Positions 9,795-19,468 are shown, counted from the first letter of the stretch. The stretch is 64,000 nt of DNA from Erinaceus europaeus (GCF_950295315.1 NC_080179.1:74295174-74359173), one strand, 5' to 3'. Made by a program: numbers and translations. Notes: a model not told the origin generated them from the sequence alone.

Positions 9795-10035
9795 TAAAAC
9801 TTTTTAAAAATTTCCTTATTGGGAGATTAATGTTTTACAGATGACAGCAAAGACAGTAGTTTGTACACGCATAACATTTCTGAGTTTTCCACAGAACAGT
9901 ACAGCTCCCACTAGCTCCTCATCCTTTTTGGACCTGCACTCTCCCCCTCATCCACCCCAGAGTCTTTTACTTTAGTGTAATACACCAACTCCAGTTCAGG
10001 TTCTACTTGTGTTTTCTTTTCTCTTATTAGGTTTT
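9795..10035 (-). mobile_element. L1 3' UTR fragment
   Basis: Shares GGGAGATTAATGTTTTACAG, AGTTTGTACACGCATAACAT, CAGAGTCTTTTACTTTAGTG and ACTCCAGTTCAGGTTCTACTT with the 3' end of the L1 at 57.4 kb in the same orientation. Non-coding. The preceding 9513-9794 is unique. Confidence 0.75.
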
Positions 10036-10160
10036 TGACAGAGACATCGTGGCAGAAAGCCAGAGTGATAGAGTGAAAGGGACCACAGCACCAGGACTTT
10101 CTCCATTGCTATGAGGGATGGGCTTGAACGTGGGTATCACACATGGCAAAGCATGCTCTC
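10036..10160 (-). mobile_element. SINE family E-like fragment
   Basis: ACCAGGACTTTCTCCATTGC, GGGCTTGAACGTGGGTATCA and CATGGCAAAGCATGCTCTC correspond to a reversed family E copy, as at 25.5 kb. Confidence 0.5.
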
Positions 10161-10322
10161 ATTAAACAAATATATTTTATTTATTAATGAGAGAGAGAAA
10201 GAGAGAGAGAGAGAGAGAAGGAGAGGACATAATTCTGGAAGATGCAGTGTCAGGGGTCAAACACCAGACCCAAGCACACAAGTTCAGAACTCTACCCACT
10301 GAACCCCCTCCCAGATTGCACC
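10161..10322 (-). mobile_element. SINE family C with (GA)n
   Basis: TTTATTTATTAATGAGAGAG tail side with a GA microsatellite, TTCTGGAAGATGCAGTGTCA, GGGGTCAAACACCAGACCC and TCTACCCACTGAACCCCCTCC: reversed C-type. Confidence 0.65.
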
Positions 10323-10431
10323 TCCCTCCCCTCATTATTAAACCAGTGGAAGTTTATCACCAAACCTCCTCTGGAAAAGAATCCCCAACTTCTTCAGTCA
10401 ATAGCCAGAGAAAACACTTGGTTTCTACTCC

Positions 10432-10712
10432 TTCTCCTCCTCCTCTTCCTCCACTTCCTCTTCCTCCACTTCCTCTTCTTCCACTTCCTCTTCCTCTACT
10501 TCCTCCTCCTCCACTTCCTGTTCCTCCACTTCCTCTTCTTCCACTTCCTCTTCCTCCACTTCCTCCTCCTCCACTTCCTCTTCCTCTACTTCCTCCTCCT
10601 CCACTTCCTGTTCCTCCACTTCCTCTTCTTCCACTTCCTCTTCCTCCTCCTTTTCCTCTTCCTCCACTTCCTCCTCCTCCACTTCCTGTTCCTCCACTCC
10701 CTCCTCCTCCTG
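10432..10712 (+). repeat. 15-bp polypyrimidine minisatellite
   Basis: Units of CACTTCCTCTTCCTC and variants (CACTTCCTCTTCTTC, TACTTCCTCCTCCTC, CACTTCCTGTTCCTC, CACTTCCTCCTCCTC). The variant order A-C-D-B-A recurs six units (90 bp) apart, so part of the array was duplicated as a block. The Glu-rich frame on minus and the Leu/Phe/Pro frames on plus are artefacts. Confidence 0.95.
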
Positions 10713-10848
10713 TCTTTAGATTTATTTGATTCATCACACATGAGAGACAGTTTCCTAGAAGACAGGGAGAGGAGAGAATCCAGAGCATGCTGTGGTGCAT
10801 GTGGTGCTGGGGGTTAAATTCCCATTGGTCTACTAGTTGAGCTATTTT
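10713..10848 (-). mobile_element. SINE family C/D-like
   Basis: TTTGATTCATCACACATGAG, AATCCAGAGCATGCTGTGGTG, GGTGCTGGGGGTTAAATTCC and CTACTAGTTGAGCTA: reversed tRNA-type SINE. Confidence 0.5.
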
Positions 10849-11170
10849 TTTTATTCATTTAATAATGATCAACAAGACCGTAGGACAGGAGGGAAAGGTA
10901 CAATTGCACACAATTCCCACCACCAGAGTTCCATATCCTCTCCTCTCCATTGGAAGATTTCCTCTTCTTTATCTCTCTGGGAGTGTGGTCCTAGGATCAT
11001 TATGGGGGTGCATAAGGTGGAAGGTCTGGCTTTTGTAATTGCTTCTCTGCTGGATATGGGCACTGGCTGGTTGATCCATACTCCCAGCCAGTCTCTCTCT
11101 TTCCCTAGTGGTGGAGGGCTCTGGAGAGGTGGGGTTCCAGCATCTTGTGGGTCCTCCCAGGACCTTGTCC
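10849..11170 (-). mobile_element. Family X retroposon, 3' half
   Basis: T-rich tail side at 10849, then CAACAAGACCGTAGGACAGG, CACACAATTCCCACCACCAG, TTATCTCTCTGGGAGTGTGG, TTGATCCATACTCCCAGCCA and TCTGGAGAGGTGGGGTTCCAG: collinear with the copy at 24970-25305. 5'-truncated. Confidence 0.8.
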
Positions 11171-11329
11171 TCACCATAAAGCAGTGGTGGTAGGGAGAGC
11201 CCCAGTCTCTGGTATCCTGACCTGCCACTCAAGAAAGACTGACCCTGAAATGAGTGCAGCCTGCACTGTTCCCAGCTGTGACCATGAGCTGCAAGCGCAG
11301 ACCAATAGGGACTTAGAGCTTACACAGGC

Positions 11330-11920
11330 TCTGGTGCTGAATACAGATATAAATAGAATATATATATGGGCCCTGGAGTAGGTGGATGGAGGTAAATAGT
11401 GAATTTTAGCCACAGAATCTCGTTGTAATAAGACTGCAAGATTGCACCCACCACCATAGTTCTGTGTCCCTGCCCTTCCACTGGTAAGCAGAGCTCTCAC
11501 AAAGTCTAAGAGACAGTTTGCAGCTTAGCTCGCTTCTTTCTTTCTTTCTTTCTTTCCTTCTTTCTTTCTTTCTTTCTGTTTTGCTAAGTTCTGTGTCTCA
11601 CGTCTCTATATTCCACACGAGTGAAACCATTCTGTGGTTGTCTTTCATCTCATCACCTCCAGTCTCATCCATTTCATCCCAAAGGACACAACGTCATCCT
11701 TTAAAATGGCAGAATAATATTTCGTCATCTGTATGTCCCGCAGCTTCTTTATCCAGCCGTCTGTCCACAGACATTTCTGCTGCTTTTGCTCCTTGGTTAT
11801 TGTGAGTCATGCAGCTGTCACTGCAGGGGGTCCTCCCATGCTAATGATCTCTTGGTTTTGGGGTAGATGGTTGGGAGTGGCATTTCTGGGCCATAAGGTG
11901 CTTCCATTTTTATTTCTGTA
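11330..11920 (-). mobile_element. L1 3' end, diverged
   Basis: Plus-strand words TTGTCTTTCATCTCATCACC, CCATTTCATCCCAAAGGACA, GCAGAATAATATTTCGTCAT, TTTATCCAGCCGTCTGTCCA and GTGAGTCATGCAGCTGTCAC are the reverse of the L1 ORF2 end and 3' UTR, with decayed frames. A (TTTC)n microsatellite at 11532-11578 interrupts it. Compare 33325-33865 and 57.6-57.9 kb. Confidence 0.75.
11532..11578 (+). repeat. (TTTC)n microsatellite
   Basis: About twelve TTTC units inside the L1 fragment. Confidence 0.9.
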
Positions 11921-11934
11921 TGGATAATTTTTAT

Positions 11935-12060
11935 TTATTTATTTTTAACACAGAGACAAAGAGTGAAGCTTCCTCCAGTGCAGTGGGGACCGTGCTTGAA
12001 CCTGGGTCATAATTATGACAAAGCAGCTCACGATCCAAGTGAGCTATTTCCTGGCTTCAC
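11935..12060 (-). mobile_element. SINE family E
   Basis: GTGAAGCTTCCTCCAGTGCAG, CGTGCTTGAACCTGGGTCAT and CAAGTGAGCTATTTCCTGGC: reversed E family. Confidence 0.65.
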
Positions 12061-12175
12061 TTTTATCTCTCTGAGGGCTGAGAAGGAGGTCTTTGTTTGG
12101 GGGCACTGTGTGCTGCACTGTGACAGGTGGAGCAAGGGGAAGTGCAGGGGTACAAGGATAGAAAGACAGGAGGGT

Positions 12176-12395
12176 GGCCAGGCCAGGATACACCTGGTTA
12201 AGTGCACACACTACAGCACTCAAGGACCTGGGTTCAAGTCCATGGTCCCCACCTGCAGGAGGAAAGCTTCAGGAACGGTGAAGTCGAGCTGTAAGGTGTC
12301 TCTCTGTCTCTTTCTTTCTCTATCTCCCCATCTCCTCTCAATTTCTCTCTGTCTCTATTCGATATTATAACTAAATATAATTTTTTTAAAAAGGA
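12176..12395 (+). mobile_element. SINE family B
   Basis: Head GGCCAGGCCAGGATACACCTGG, ACTCAAGGACCTGGGTTCAAG B box, CCCCACCTGCAGGAGGAAAGC and a tail ending in T7/A-rich DNA. Confidence 0.8.
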
Positions 12396-13570
12396 AGATA
12401 GGAGGAAAACTGACAAGGCATCACTGTGCCTTTGTGCTGAGAATAGGGGCACAGTGGCAGGTGGGTCTCATTTTTCTGGGTGACTCTCTGTTTCCCTTTC
12501 GGATATAAGAAACCTGGGCTTCGGAGAACTCAAACCACTTCCCTGGACCTATGGAGAGAGGTAGCAGCATGCTGTCCTAAGCCCCACAAAGATGTCATAA
12601 GCAAGGAGCCCAGGGCGCCATCCCTCTGCCTATGTTCAGCCTTGGAGAACAAGAGGAAGCCCCTCACCCATTTCAGAGCTTGCCACCTGGGCGGGGAAAT
12701 AAAACAACCCCCTCAGAGGGGTGAGGGGCTGGTGACTCCAGGTCTGACTCCTCCTCACGCTGCCAGTTCCCTGTGCCTTGTGACATGCAGATGGTGAACT
12801 CTGGGGGAGGGGGGGTGTTGGAACCTTGAAACAGGCAGAGGCCCCGGGCAGTCCGTGGACAGCTCATCTGATCAGAGGTTTGATTTCCTCCCTTCGCCTC
12901 TGTGTCTGCGGCTGATAACACCAGGCAGGGCGGCGAGGCTTAATTAACCCTGTAATTCTTGCAGTAGCTCATTAGCATATAGATGAGGCAGCCCTCCATG
13001 CCTGTCTCCCAAGATATCCCCTGTGTGTGTGCACACTGGGAGCTGGGCTGAGCGCCAGCCTCGCAAGTCCCCATCCTAATATCTGGCTCAAGAGTTCTCT
13101 AAGAAAGGCCAGAGTGGGGCCAGGCTGTGGCACATCTGGCTCACCGTCCATGTTACTGCTGAGGGGAGGAAGTAGCTGACTGGGACTGGGTCCCCAGTTC
13201 CCTCGTGTGGGCTTCTAGACTGACTTCTACATGGAGAATTGCAAAGAGAGCCAGCCAGTCATGTTTCAGAGACAAGACAAGCATTTATCGGGGGAAAATA
13301 AGGACAGAAAAGGAAAGTACAAGCCACATAGGCATGTAGACCCCCAAGATGGAGACAGACACACAGAGGCCCGGCCTCCTGGTCCTTCCAGCTTTCTGGT
13401 CCCTTCAGAGGAAGGGCGGGCTTCTCGGGCATGTGCTTCAGCCTCTGTCTCCAGGTGCTCACGTCTGTCTCTGCATGCTATGGCCTTTGCAGTCAGGGAG
13501 GGAGGGCGAGCTGGGCAGGATGCAGACACGCTGGGCTTCCGGCCCTGCCTCTGGCTCCTTCTCCCAGCTT
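12396..13570. other. Unique sequence with a candidate conserved core
   Basis: No repeat or exon is evident. The segment 12900-13010 is distinctive: GGCTTAATTAACCCTGTAAT and CTCATTAGCATATAGATGAG carry paired homeodomain-type sites and an octamer-like TTAGCATA. It is a candidate enhancer only. Frames of 105-144 aa here lack any domain. Confidence 0.3.
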
Positions 13571-13573
13571 CCT

Positions 13574-13858
13574 GCAGGGTGCAGGTGCAGGTTCAGGGTG
13601 CAGGGTGCAGAGTGCAAGATTCAAGGTGCAGGGTGCAGGGTGCAAGGTGCAGGTGTAGGGTGTAAAGTGCAAGGTGCAGGGTGCAGGGTGCAAGGTGCAG
13701 GTGCAGGGTATAGGGTGCAAAGTGCAAGGTGCAGGGTGCAAGGTGCAGGGTGCAGGTGCAAGGTACAGGGTGCAGGTGCAGGGTGTTGGGTGCAAAGTGC
13801 AAGGTGCAGGATGCAAGCTGCAGGGTGCAGGGTGTAAGGTGCAGGGTGCAGGGTGCTG
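13574..13858 (+). repeat. GGTGCAR minisatellite
   Basis: About 40 imperfect copies of a 7-bp GGTGCAG/GGTGCAA unit with longer 20-40 bp sub-blocks. The Gln/Gly/Val-rich and His/Thr/Cys frames through it are artefacts of period 7. Confidence 0.95.
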
Positions 13859-13909
13859 CTTTCCCTAACCTGCCTTCCAACATTACCATGCAGAGACCCT
13901 CCTGACTCA

Positions 13910-14065
13910 ATGTACCGCCCCCATCCCTACCTGCAGGGGGAAATCTTTGCAAGTGGTGAAGCGGTGCTGCAGGTGTCCCTTTCTCTTTGTATATTGCCAG
14001 TCCCTCTCAAATTCACTCTGTCCTATCAAATAAAGTTTTAAAAATATTTAAAAAGAAGAAAAGAA
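13910..14065 (+). mobile_element. SINE family B, 5'-truncated
   Basis: CCCTACCTGCAGGGGGAAAT, GTGGTGAAGCGGTGCTGCAG and CTGTCCTATCAAATAAAG then A-rich tail. Confidence 0.75.
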
Positions 14066-14198
14066 AGGCCAGAGTGCTAGCTGACTACCCAAACCAAAGG
14101 GGAGGCATGGAGGGAGCCAAGGGTACCTTGCAGACATTGGGATTTTTACTTACTTATGTGCAAAATAAGCTCTGGCTGATAGCAGTTCTGGGGATTGA

Positions 14199-14202
14199 AC
14201 CT

Positions 14203-14242
<40 letters not shown>
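14199..14242 (+). repeat. (CA)n microsatellite
   Basis: About 22 CA units following a reversed SINE-like GGGGATTGAACCTGGGAC. Confidence 0.95.
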
Positions 14243-14243
<1 letters not shown>

Positions 14244-14406
14244 CCTCACAGTCCCATAGCCTCACAGTCCTACAGAAGAATATAGTATGTATGTGTAAAC
14301 CTCACCAAACTGAGGAAAAACCTACTCACGTGTCACTTGTCTTGATGGGAGTGAATTAGACTAAGGTTACCAGTAGCCAGTTCTTTTAAATTTAATTCAA
14401 TTTTAA

Positions 14407-14693
14407 TTTTTATTCAAAATTTTATTTTGTATTTATTTGTTTTCCCTGTTTTTGCCCTTGTTTTTTTTATTGTTGTTATTGATATAGTCATTGTTGGATA
14501 GGACCGAGAGAAATGGAGAGAGGAGGGGAAGACAGAGAGGGGGAGAGAAAGACAGACACCTGCAGACCTGCTTCACCGCCTGTGAAGCGACTCCCCTGCA
14601 GGTGGGGAGCCGGGGGCTCGAACCGGGATCCTTACGCCGGTCCCTGTGCTTTGCAGCACGTGCGCTTAACCCGCTGTGCTACCACCTCACTCC
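14407..14693 (-). mobile_element. SINE family A, distal unit of a pair
   Basis: Full body with head at 14693 (CACCTCACTCC) and T-rich tail side towards 14407. GGCTCGAACCGGGATCCTTA preserves the B box. Its head touches the tail of the next unit with no intervening sequence. Confidence 0.9.
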
Positions 14694-14927
14694 CTATTGT
14701 TGTAGTTATTATTGTTATTGATGTTGTCATTGTTGGATAGGACAGAGAGAAATGGAGGGGGGGGAGACAGAGGGGGAGAGAAAGACAGACACCTGCAGAC
14801 CTGCTTCACCACCTGTGAAGCGACTCCCCTGCAGGTGGGGAGCTGGGGGCTCGAACTGGGATCCTTAAGCCGGTCCTTGCACTTTGTGCCATGTGCACTT
14901 AACCTGCTGCACTATCACCCGACTCCC
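14694..14927 (-). mobile_element. SINE family A, proximal unit of a pair
   Basis: Head GACTCC at 14921-14926, body shorter in the GGGGAGAC stretch, tail region ATAACAATAATAACTAC. The pair as a whole is flanked by TTAATTCAATTTTAA at 14392-14406 and 14928-14942, a perfect 15-bp TSD. Confidence 0.9.
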
Positions 14928-15009
14928 TTAATTCAATTTTAAACCAGCCCCCATCCTTGATCTTATCTTGAATTTTTACTTTATAAAATCGTGTATCTAT
15001 TTATTTTTA

Positions 15010-15205
15010 TTTATTTATTTTGGATAGAGATAGAGGAAAATTGAGAGGGAAGGGGGAGATAGAAGGGGAGAGAAAGATGCCTACAGCACTGACTTACCAC
15101 TTGTGAAGTTTCCTCCTGCAGTTGGGGAGCTGGGGGCTTGAAACTGGGTTCATGTGCATGGTGACGTGTATGTTCAAGTGGGTGCACCGCTGCCTGGACC
15201 CTGCA
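15010..15205 (-). mobile_element. SINE family B
   Basis: TTTTGGATAGAGATAGAGGA, CTTACCACTTGTGAAGTTTC, GGGGCTTGAAACTGGGTTC and GGGTGCACCGCTGCCTGGACC: reversed B. Confidence 0.8.
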
Positions 15206-15214
15206 TGCTTCATT

Positions 15215-15300
15215 TTTAAAGATTGATGTGTTTATCATAAAAGAGAGAGGGAGAGAGGGAGAGAGGGAGAGAGGGAGAGAGGGAGAGAGGGAGAGAGGGA

Positions 15301-15340
<40 letters not shown>

Positions 15341-15438
15341 GAGAGAGAGAGAAACCAGAGCACCGCTCAGCTCTGGCTTAGTGTGGGGATTGAACCTGGG
15401 ATTTCTAGGGCTTCTGGCAGGCATGCTGGTGCTTTAAT
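15215..15438 (-). mobile_element. SINE family D with purine microsatellite
   Basis: A (GGGAGA)n/(GA)n array at 15240-15352 sits in the tail-side half of a reversed D SINE (AGAGCACCGCTCAGCTCTGG, GGGGATTGAACCTGGGATTT). Confidence 0.75.
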
Positions 15439-15439
15439 A

Positions 15440-15440
15440 G

Positions 15441-15479
<39 letters not shown>

Positions 15480-15585
15480 GAGAGAGAGATATCTGCAGCA
15501 CTGCTTCACTGCCTGTGACCTTTCCCCCCTACAGGTGGGGAGCGAGACTTGAACCTGGGTCTTTACACACTATAATATGCGTTCT
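15440..15585 (-). mobile_element. SINE family B
   Basis: (GA)n, then ATCTGCAGCACTGCTTCACT, CTACAGGTGGGGAGCGAGAC and TTGAACCTGGGTCTTTACAC: reversed B. Confidence 0.7.
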
Positions 15586-15594
15586 GGTTTTTGT

Positions 15595-16245
15595 GTTATA
15601 TCATACACATTTTAGAGTAACATTGTCTATGTCTGTTAAAAATAACTTCGCTGAAATGTTGATGGAAATTACATTAACTCTGTCAATCTGCTTGAAGGAA
15701 CACTGTCATCTTGAGTATATTGAGGCTCCCCATTCACAGAATATTTATTAAGTATAATAGCTGTCAATTTACTTAAATCTTCATTGATATCTTCAATCTA
15801 CAAGTCATAATTTCCAGCTTACACATCCTGTGAATTTTTAAAGTAACTATTTAGTTTTGCTTGGAGCAATTATAAATGGTATTATATTTGAAAATTTCAT
15901 TAGTCTTTCCTGTTAACATGAAGACATGTGACTGATTTTTGTGTGACCTTGGTGTTCTGTGTTCTTGCTGATTCATTTGTTAATTCTAAGAGAGTTTTTA
16001 TTTTTGTAAAAAAATAAAATTTTTAGGGCAAAAAAAGAGAATAAATAAATAAATATATTTAAAAAATAAAATAAAATAAAAAAATAATAAAATTTTTAAT
16101 TTTATTTTTGACTCACTGAGATTTTCTGTATCAAAAATGATGCATATTCAAATACATATAGTTTTGTGTCTTCCTTTCTGTTTTATATGCTTATCCCCCC
16201 CCCCTGAATTACTGTAGTGTCTAGAACTTCTTTGCAGGGAGGTAT
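15595..16245 (-). mobile_element. Ancient L1 ORF2 relic (RT region)
   Basis: On plus, ATGGAAATTACATTAACTCTGTC, GAGTATATTGAGGCTCCCCA, ATTTACTTAAATCTTCATTG, TGACTGATTTTTGTGTGACC and GCTGATTCATTTGTTAATTC are the reverse of the L1 reverse-transcriptase C-terminal region in the correct order. No frame remains open. Internal A-rich expansions at 16010-16100 and a C9 run at 16195. Confidence 0.65.
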
Positions 16246-16275
16246 TCAGGTTTTCATTGTAAAATATAAGTATTA

Positions 16276-16799
16276 GGGACTTCCAGGAGGCATGGCCATG
16301 GTGTAAGGATGGACAGAACTAACTCTCCCCCTCACATAACAAATCTTCATAGTTATTGACCTCAAAAACCCTCAGCAGCTATTCTGAGACATCTGCAGAA
16401 GCACTGCAGCCTCCGCCCCAAAGTTACAGATGCTACTATGACTTTGTCCGGACCTCCGTAGGCAGATGACCTCACCTATGTGTCCTGGAGCCTCACTTCT
16501 CCAAACCCCCACCCCAGTGAAGAAACACAGGCTGGGGTATAGATCAACCTGCCAGCGTCCACGTCCAGTGGAGAAGCAATGGCAGAACTCAGAACTCCCC
16601 CTTCTGCACCTCAAAAGGAATTTTGGTCCCTACTTCCAGAGGGATAAACAATAGGGAGTTTTCCAACAGAGAGATAGGACAGAGAACTCTGGTGGTGGGA
16701 ACTGTATGGCATCACACACCTATTACAATTATACCCCTTATATTATTTTAAATCAATATGAATTGCTCATGAAGAATAAAAGAATAAAAATAAGTATCT
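16276..16799 (+). mobile_element. Family X retroposon, full-length with TSD
   Basis: Bounded by the perfect 11-bp duplication TATAAGTATTA at 16265-16275 and 16800-16810. It starts GGGACTTCCAGGAGGCATGG and ends in AATAAAAGAATAAAAATAAG, so it was inserted by target-primed reverse transcription. The middle carries the GGATAAACAATAGGGAG and GAACTCTGGTGGTGGGAACT words that identify the family. There is no ORF longer than about 80 codons and no B box, so it is neither an autonomous LINE nor a tRNA SINE. The G-rich, ATGGCC-containing start is reminiscent of L1 5' UTRs. I read it as a non-autonomous, probably L1-mobilised element. Confidence 0.75.
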
Positions 16800-16869
16800 T
16801 ATAAGTATTAGTTTAAATTTAAAATCTAAACAAGTTACAAATGATAGACACCAATGAAAGTATGCTATT

Positions 16870-17131
16870 GGGAGTCGGACGGTAGCGCAGAGGGTTATGC
16901 AAGGACCGGCTTAAGGATCCCGGTTCGAACCCCGGCTCCCCACCTGCAGGGGAGTCGCTTCACAAGCGGTGAAGCAGGTCTGCAGGTGTCTATCTTTCTC
17001 TCCCCCTCTCTGTCTTCCCTCCACTTCTCTCTGCCCTATCCAACTATAACAACAACAATAATAACCACAACAGTAAAACAACAAGGGCAGCAAAAGGGAA
17101 ACTAAATAAATATTAAAAAATATTAAAAGAA
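16870..17131 (+). mobile_element. SINE family A with TSD
   Basis: Head GGGAGTCGGACGGTAGCGCA, CCCGGTTCGAACCCCGGCTC, tail AACTAAATAAATATTAAAAA. TSD GAAAGTATGCTATT (16856-16869) and GAAAGCATGCTATT (17132-17145), one mismatch. Confidence 0.95.
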
Positions 17132-17145
17132 GAAAGCATGCTATT

Positions 17146-17800
17146 AATTTTCCTCTTAGTCCTGCTTTAGCTACAACATAATAACGTATTTTCATTTTCA
17201 TAGTGATTAAATATATATGATTTATAATAGTTTTCAACTTGTATCAGCAGTTGATGACTTTGAATGAAGAATAGAAACCTTACTTTCACTTTATCTACAT
17301 GACACTAAATAAATATCATCATTCTGAATATAAAATAGAATTACAATTTTTGTCTTAACCATCAATAAGATTTTGCAACTGATGCTGGCCAAACACTGTG
17401 CTTCTGTTTTGTGTCATCCCTTGTTTCAGAGAGAAAAAGCCACTGTTCAAATCATTGCTTCTCTTTAAGTCTCATTCAAGTATGTTCAAATCATTGCTTT
17501 TCTTTAAGTGTGTGCAAGTTATGTTGCATCTTGATGAATTCTTTAGCTCTATCAGATTTGGGCTCTGTTTAGTTATCTGGATTTTTAGGGTTGTGTCCTT
17601 TAGTAGAATTAAAAACTTTTTTCATTCTCTTCCACCCCAACTCAATTTTTGCTATACTCGTGGTGCTTCAATGACACAATTGATCTGTTTATTGTTCTAT
17701 GGATCTATGAAATCCTGTCTGGAACAAAGTCTCTTTTTTCTTTGTCATACAGAGCGGTGTGATTTTTTTTTTTTTTTGGCCTCATAATCTCTAATTCTGT
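17146..17800. other. AT-rich sequence, probable decayed L1
   Basis: Text such as TTGATCTGTTTATTGTTCTA and TGGATCTATGAAATCCTGTC around 17640-17745 resembles antisense L1 ORF2 words but is too decayed to orient securely. A 39-bp tandem duplication lies at 17444-17522. Confidence 0.35.
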
Positions 17801-17814
17801 CCTCTGTAACCTCT

Positions 17815-18060
17815 ACATGATTATTGGTTTTCACTTATTATATTTTCAGTTCTATAATTTTCATTTGCTCCTTTATATTTTTACTCTTGGGGAAGAGCTT
17901 TTATATACATTTTAATTTGTTGCAAAAATTTCCTGTAACATTTTGATGATATCTGCTTTGATGTCCTTGCTGGGTACCCTCAACTTCTGATTCATCTCAG
18001 TATGGGTGTTAGGCTGGGTTACCCAGTACTTCTTCGTGGAGCAAGGACTGGATACCATCA
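17815..18060. mobile_element. Ancient L1M-like 3' UTR fragment
   Basis: CAGTTCTATAATTTTCATTTG, TGATGATATCTGCTTTGATGTC, CTTGCTGGGTACCCTCAACT and CATCTCAGTATGGGTGTTAG follow the order of a common old L1M 3' region. Orientation not resolved. Confidence 0.5.
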
Positions 18061-18299
18061 CATTCTCTAGTCCAGGTATCTCTGGCTGGGGGAGGAGGGT
18101 CTTGGCCCTGGGGCGACACAGGGGCTTCTGAGACTAGTCCACTTGCTGTAACCTGGCTCCTCACCCACATTCCTAGGTACTTTTGCTAAGGGAAGGACAA
18201 AAACCTTTGTGGGAGAAGCTGCCAGGAGTACCCCTTAAAACTGGTTCTGCTGAAAAGGTAGTGACCAGATAGTCAGGGAAAAAGAACACTTTATCACTC

Positions 18300-18445
18300 T
18301 TTTATAAAGTGATTCATTTATTTATGAGAGAGAGAGAACATCATAGGATCACTCTAGCACATGTGATATCAGGGATTGGAACACAGAACTTCATGCTTGA
18401 GAGTCCAGTGCTTTATCCAGTGCACCGCCTCCCAGGTTGCACGGC
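18300..18445 (-). mobile_element. SINE family C
   Basis: TTCATTTATTTATGAGAGAG, CACTCTAGCACATGTGATAT, CATGCTTGAGAGTCCAGTGC and TATCCAGTGCACCGCCTCCC: reversed C family. A (GA)n run follows at 18508-18538. Confidence 0.85.
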
Positions 18446-18503
18446 AGTTGTTTCTGATGTGTCTTTCAATGGATCAGTTTTGACGGTGAAGTTGGGTTTG
18501 CCA

Positions 18504-18542
<39 letters not shown>

Positions 18543-19029
18543 GCATATCCATTCCTTGCCCCACCAGGGTTGTTTGTAGGGATGCCCAGCTGGGAGGGAA
18601 GGCAGGAGCAAGGGCTGCGAACAAGGACTGCGCCTCACGTGGGGCAGGGACAGAGACAGGGAGGGTTACCATCTTTGCTCAGTGTTCAGGGTTCTTCTCT
18701 CCTCTTCTTATAAACTCAGCTGAGCACATGGAGACGTGGTGTAGGTGACTTGAGGATTTCTGACCTGCTTTTCAACATCCCTGCTTTGTTGGCATTTTTT
18801 TTTTTTTTTCTGAACTGATTCCTCCAAGTCTCTGACTCCCAGCTTTGCGAGAATAGAGAGACCACCTCCCTTTGTGACATGGGGAAAGATTACACATGTA
18901 CCATAGTGTCCTGGAGCTTGGCTGTTCCATAGATGTCCTTTCTCTCTCTCTCTCTCTCTCCACCAGGTTTTTGACTGGGGCTAGGTGCATGCATGACACC
19001 ATTGTTTCAAGAGGCAATTTTTAAAGTAT
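18446..19029. other. Unique sequence with (GA)n, poly(T) and (CT)n
   Basis: Unique DNA with simple repeats at 18508-18538, 18796-18811 and 18938-18960. No exon is supported. Confidence 0.4.
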
Positions 19030-19290
19030 TTTAAAAAATTTATTCCCTTTTGTTGCCCTTGTTTTATAGTTGTAGTTATTATTGTTGTTGTTGTTGGATA
19101 GGACAGAGAGAAATGGAGAGAGGAGGGGAAGACAGAGAGGGGGAGAGAAAGACAGACACCTGCAGACCTGCTTCACCGCTTGTGAAGCGACTCCCCTGCA
19201 GGTGGGGAGCCGGGGCTCGAACCAGGATCCTTACCCCGGTCCTTGCTTTGTGCCACACGCGCTTAACCTGCTGTGCTACCGCCCGACTCC
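19030..19290 (-). mobile_element. SINE family A
   Basis: TTTATTCCCTTTTGTTGCCC tail side, AAGCGACTCCCCTGCAGGTG, GGGCTCGAACCAGGATCCTT and head at GCCCGACTCC. Confidence 0.9.
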
Positions 19291-19299
19291 CCGACATTT

Positions 19300-19468
19300 T
19301 TTTTTTTCGGTAGAGAGTGAGAGACAGAGAAGAGGGGGAAACACCTCTTCTAAAGACTTGCTTCACTGCTCATTAATCTTCCTCCTGCAGATTGGGGCTA
19401 GGGGCTTGAACCTGAGTCCTTGAGCAGCTAGTGTGTATGCTCTACCTGACAAGCCACTACCTCGCCCC
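19300..19468 (-). mobile_element. SINE family B
   Basis: TAGAGAGTGAGAGACAGAGA, ACTTGCTTCACTGCTCATTA, GGGGCTTGAACCTGAGTCC and ACAAGCCACTACCTCGCCCC: reversed B. Confidence 0.75.

Noticed and set aside
10425..10729. Glu-rich 90-codon and Leu/Phe/Pro-rich frames
   Set aside because: Artefacts of the 15-bp polypyrimidine minisatellite.
14491..14942. Recurring frame with GGEDREGERKTDTCRPASPPVK-like text
   Set aside because: Appears wherever a family A SINE occurs (4.3, 14.5, 19.1, 28.1, 34.2, 54.5, 62.0, 63.0 kb); it is the SINE body read in one frame, not a protein family. Quoted text kept short and is repeat-derived.
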